From Clostridia bacterium (GTDB lineage Bacteria; Bacillota; Clostridia; Monoglobales; Firm-18): DNA of 7,127 bases. The notes under the pieces were generated by a model. That model worked only from the letters and a program-made list of their open reading frames with translations, was not told the DNA's origin and ran no database searches. The stretch spans positions 1 through 7,127 of the forward strand of contig JAFQVC010000065.1 of the NCBI GenBank assembly GCA_017408205.1, read 5' to 3'. Positions 6,527-7,127 of the stretch are shown in pieces. Numbering within the stretch: position 1 is the first letter of the stretch; every line of letters starts with the position of its first letter. The translations under genes and the position numbers were made by a program.

Positions 6527-7127
6527 ATGGAAATTATATCATTATTTAGTTCACAGCCAAAAAGTAAATTAATAGAAGTTGACGTTTCAGAGATTGAAAC
6601 AAATCCCAATCAGCCAAGAAAAGATTTTTATGACGAGTCCATTGACGAACTTGCACAGTCAATAAGTAAATACGGTTTAATTCAGCCTATAACCGTACGA
6701 AAAGGCACAAAGAATAAATATCAACTTGTGTCGGGAGAACGGCGTCTCAGAGCCTGTATAAAGGCAGGTCTTAAAACGGTTGATGCAATTTTGGTTACTG
6801 CCACAAACTGCGACAGTGCTGCTATGGCACTAATTGAAAACCTTCAAAGAGAAAATCTTAATTTTTTGGAAGAAGGCGAAGCATACAGTAATTTAATTAC
6901 GGATTTTTGTCTTACTCAGGAAGAACTGGCGGGTTGCCTTGGTAAAAGTCAGGCGTATATTGCAAACAAATTAAGAACTTTAAAATTAAGCGATAAAATC
7001 AAGGCAATTATAAGAGAAAATAAACTCACAGAACGCCACGCAAGAGCACTCCTTAAAATTGACACGGAAAGTTTAAGACAGACTGCAGTAGAATATATCG
7101 TTAAAAAGAATTTAAACGTTGCAGAAG
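6527..7127 (+). CDS. noc: ParB-family nucleoid occlusion protein Noc (3' end outside window)
   Basis: The first 200 residues are visible and the frame is open to the window edge. The N-terminal ParB CTP-binding domain shows NPNQPR (26-31), GERRLRA (70-76) and ENLQREN (104-110), the three conserved CTP/Mg-contact motifs. The helix-turn-helix follows as LTQEELAGCLGKSQAYIANK (129-148). At the four positions known to separate parS-binding ParB (R,T,A,G) from NBS-binding Noc (Q,K,K,R), this protein has Gln142, Lys148, Lys153 and Arg170, the Noc set, at the same 6/11/28-residue spacing. The N-terminus MEIISLFSS is short and hydrophobic, as expected for Noc's membrane-targeting helix. Noc keeps FtsZ rings off the nucleoid in B. 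subtilis. The C-terminal dimerisation domain is not visible. A general ParB is the alternative. Confidence 0.85.
   Translation, partial: MEIISLFSSQPKSKLIEVDVSEIETNPNQPRKDFYDESIDELAQSISKYGLIQPITVRKGTKNKYQLVSGERRLRACIKAGLKTVDAILVTATNCDSAAMALIENLQRENLNFLEEGEAYSNLITDFCLTQEELAGCLGKSQAYIANKLRTLKLSDKIKAIIRENKLTERHARALLKIDTESLRQTAVEYIVKKNLNVAE

Overview
The window is a densely packed stretch of bacterial chromosome with every gene on the + strand. AT-rich sequence, AGA-rich arginine usage, strong AAGGAG/GAGGGG-type ribosome binding sites and the protein families present (Fhs, a Clostridia-type dCMP deaminase, a Noc-type ParB homologue, a free-standing aspartokinase-like ACT protein) point to a low-GC Firmicute. 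The class Clostridia is most likely; the species cannot be named from this sequence.

Layout: the 3' end of dapA (1-84) is followed by dapB (99-854), a protein made only of the aspartokinase regulatory ACT region (859-1314), hflX (1314-2573), yigZ/IMPACT (2557-3189), fhs (3179-4849), tsaE (4849-5268), tsaB (best start 5274, end 5954) and a dCMP-deaminase-family gene (best start 5960, end 6448). From dapA to the deaminase the genes overlap by 1-17 bp or are separated by no more than 14 bp, so they probably form one long operon with extensive translational coupling. The only real intergenic gap is 78 bp (6449-6526). It holds a good extended -10 promoter candidate and a strong RBS ahead of a ParB/Noc gene that runs off the window end.

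Functionally the left part is the diaminopimelate/lysine branch (DapA, DapB and a likely aspartate-pathway regulator). The middle is ribosome rescue and one-carbon supply (HflX, YigZ, Fhs). The right part is t6A tRNA modification (TsaE, TsaB), pyrimidine nucleotide supply (dCMP deaminase) and chromosome organisation (Noc).

Most of the window is ordinary housekeeping sequence, and I see no mobile element, CRISPR array, RNA gene or clearly new defence or biosynthetic system. Four points deserve a second look. The terminal ParB homologue carries all four Noc-type DNA-specificity residues. A 12/14 match to the Noc-binding palindrome lies inside tsaE. A perfect 10-bp hairpin followed by a T-run, shaped like an intrinsic terminator, sits inside hflX. 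The aspartokinase regulatory region exists as a separate gene next to dapB.
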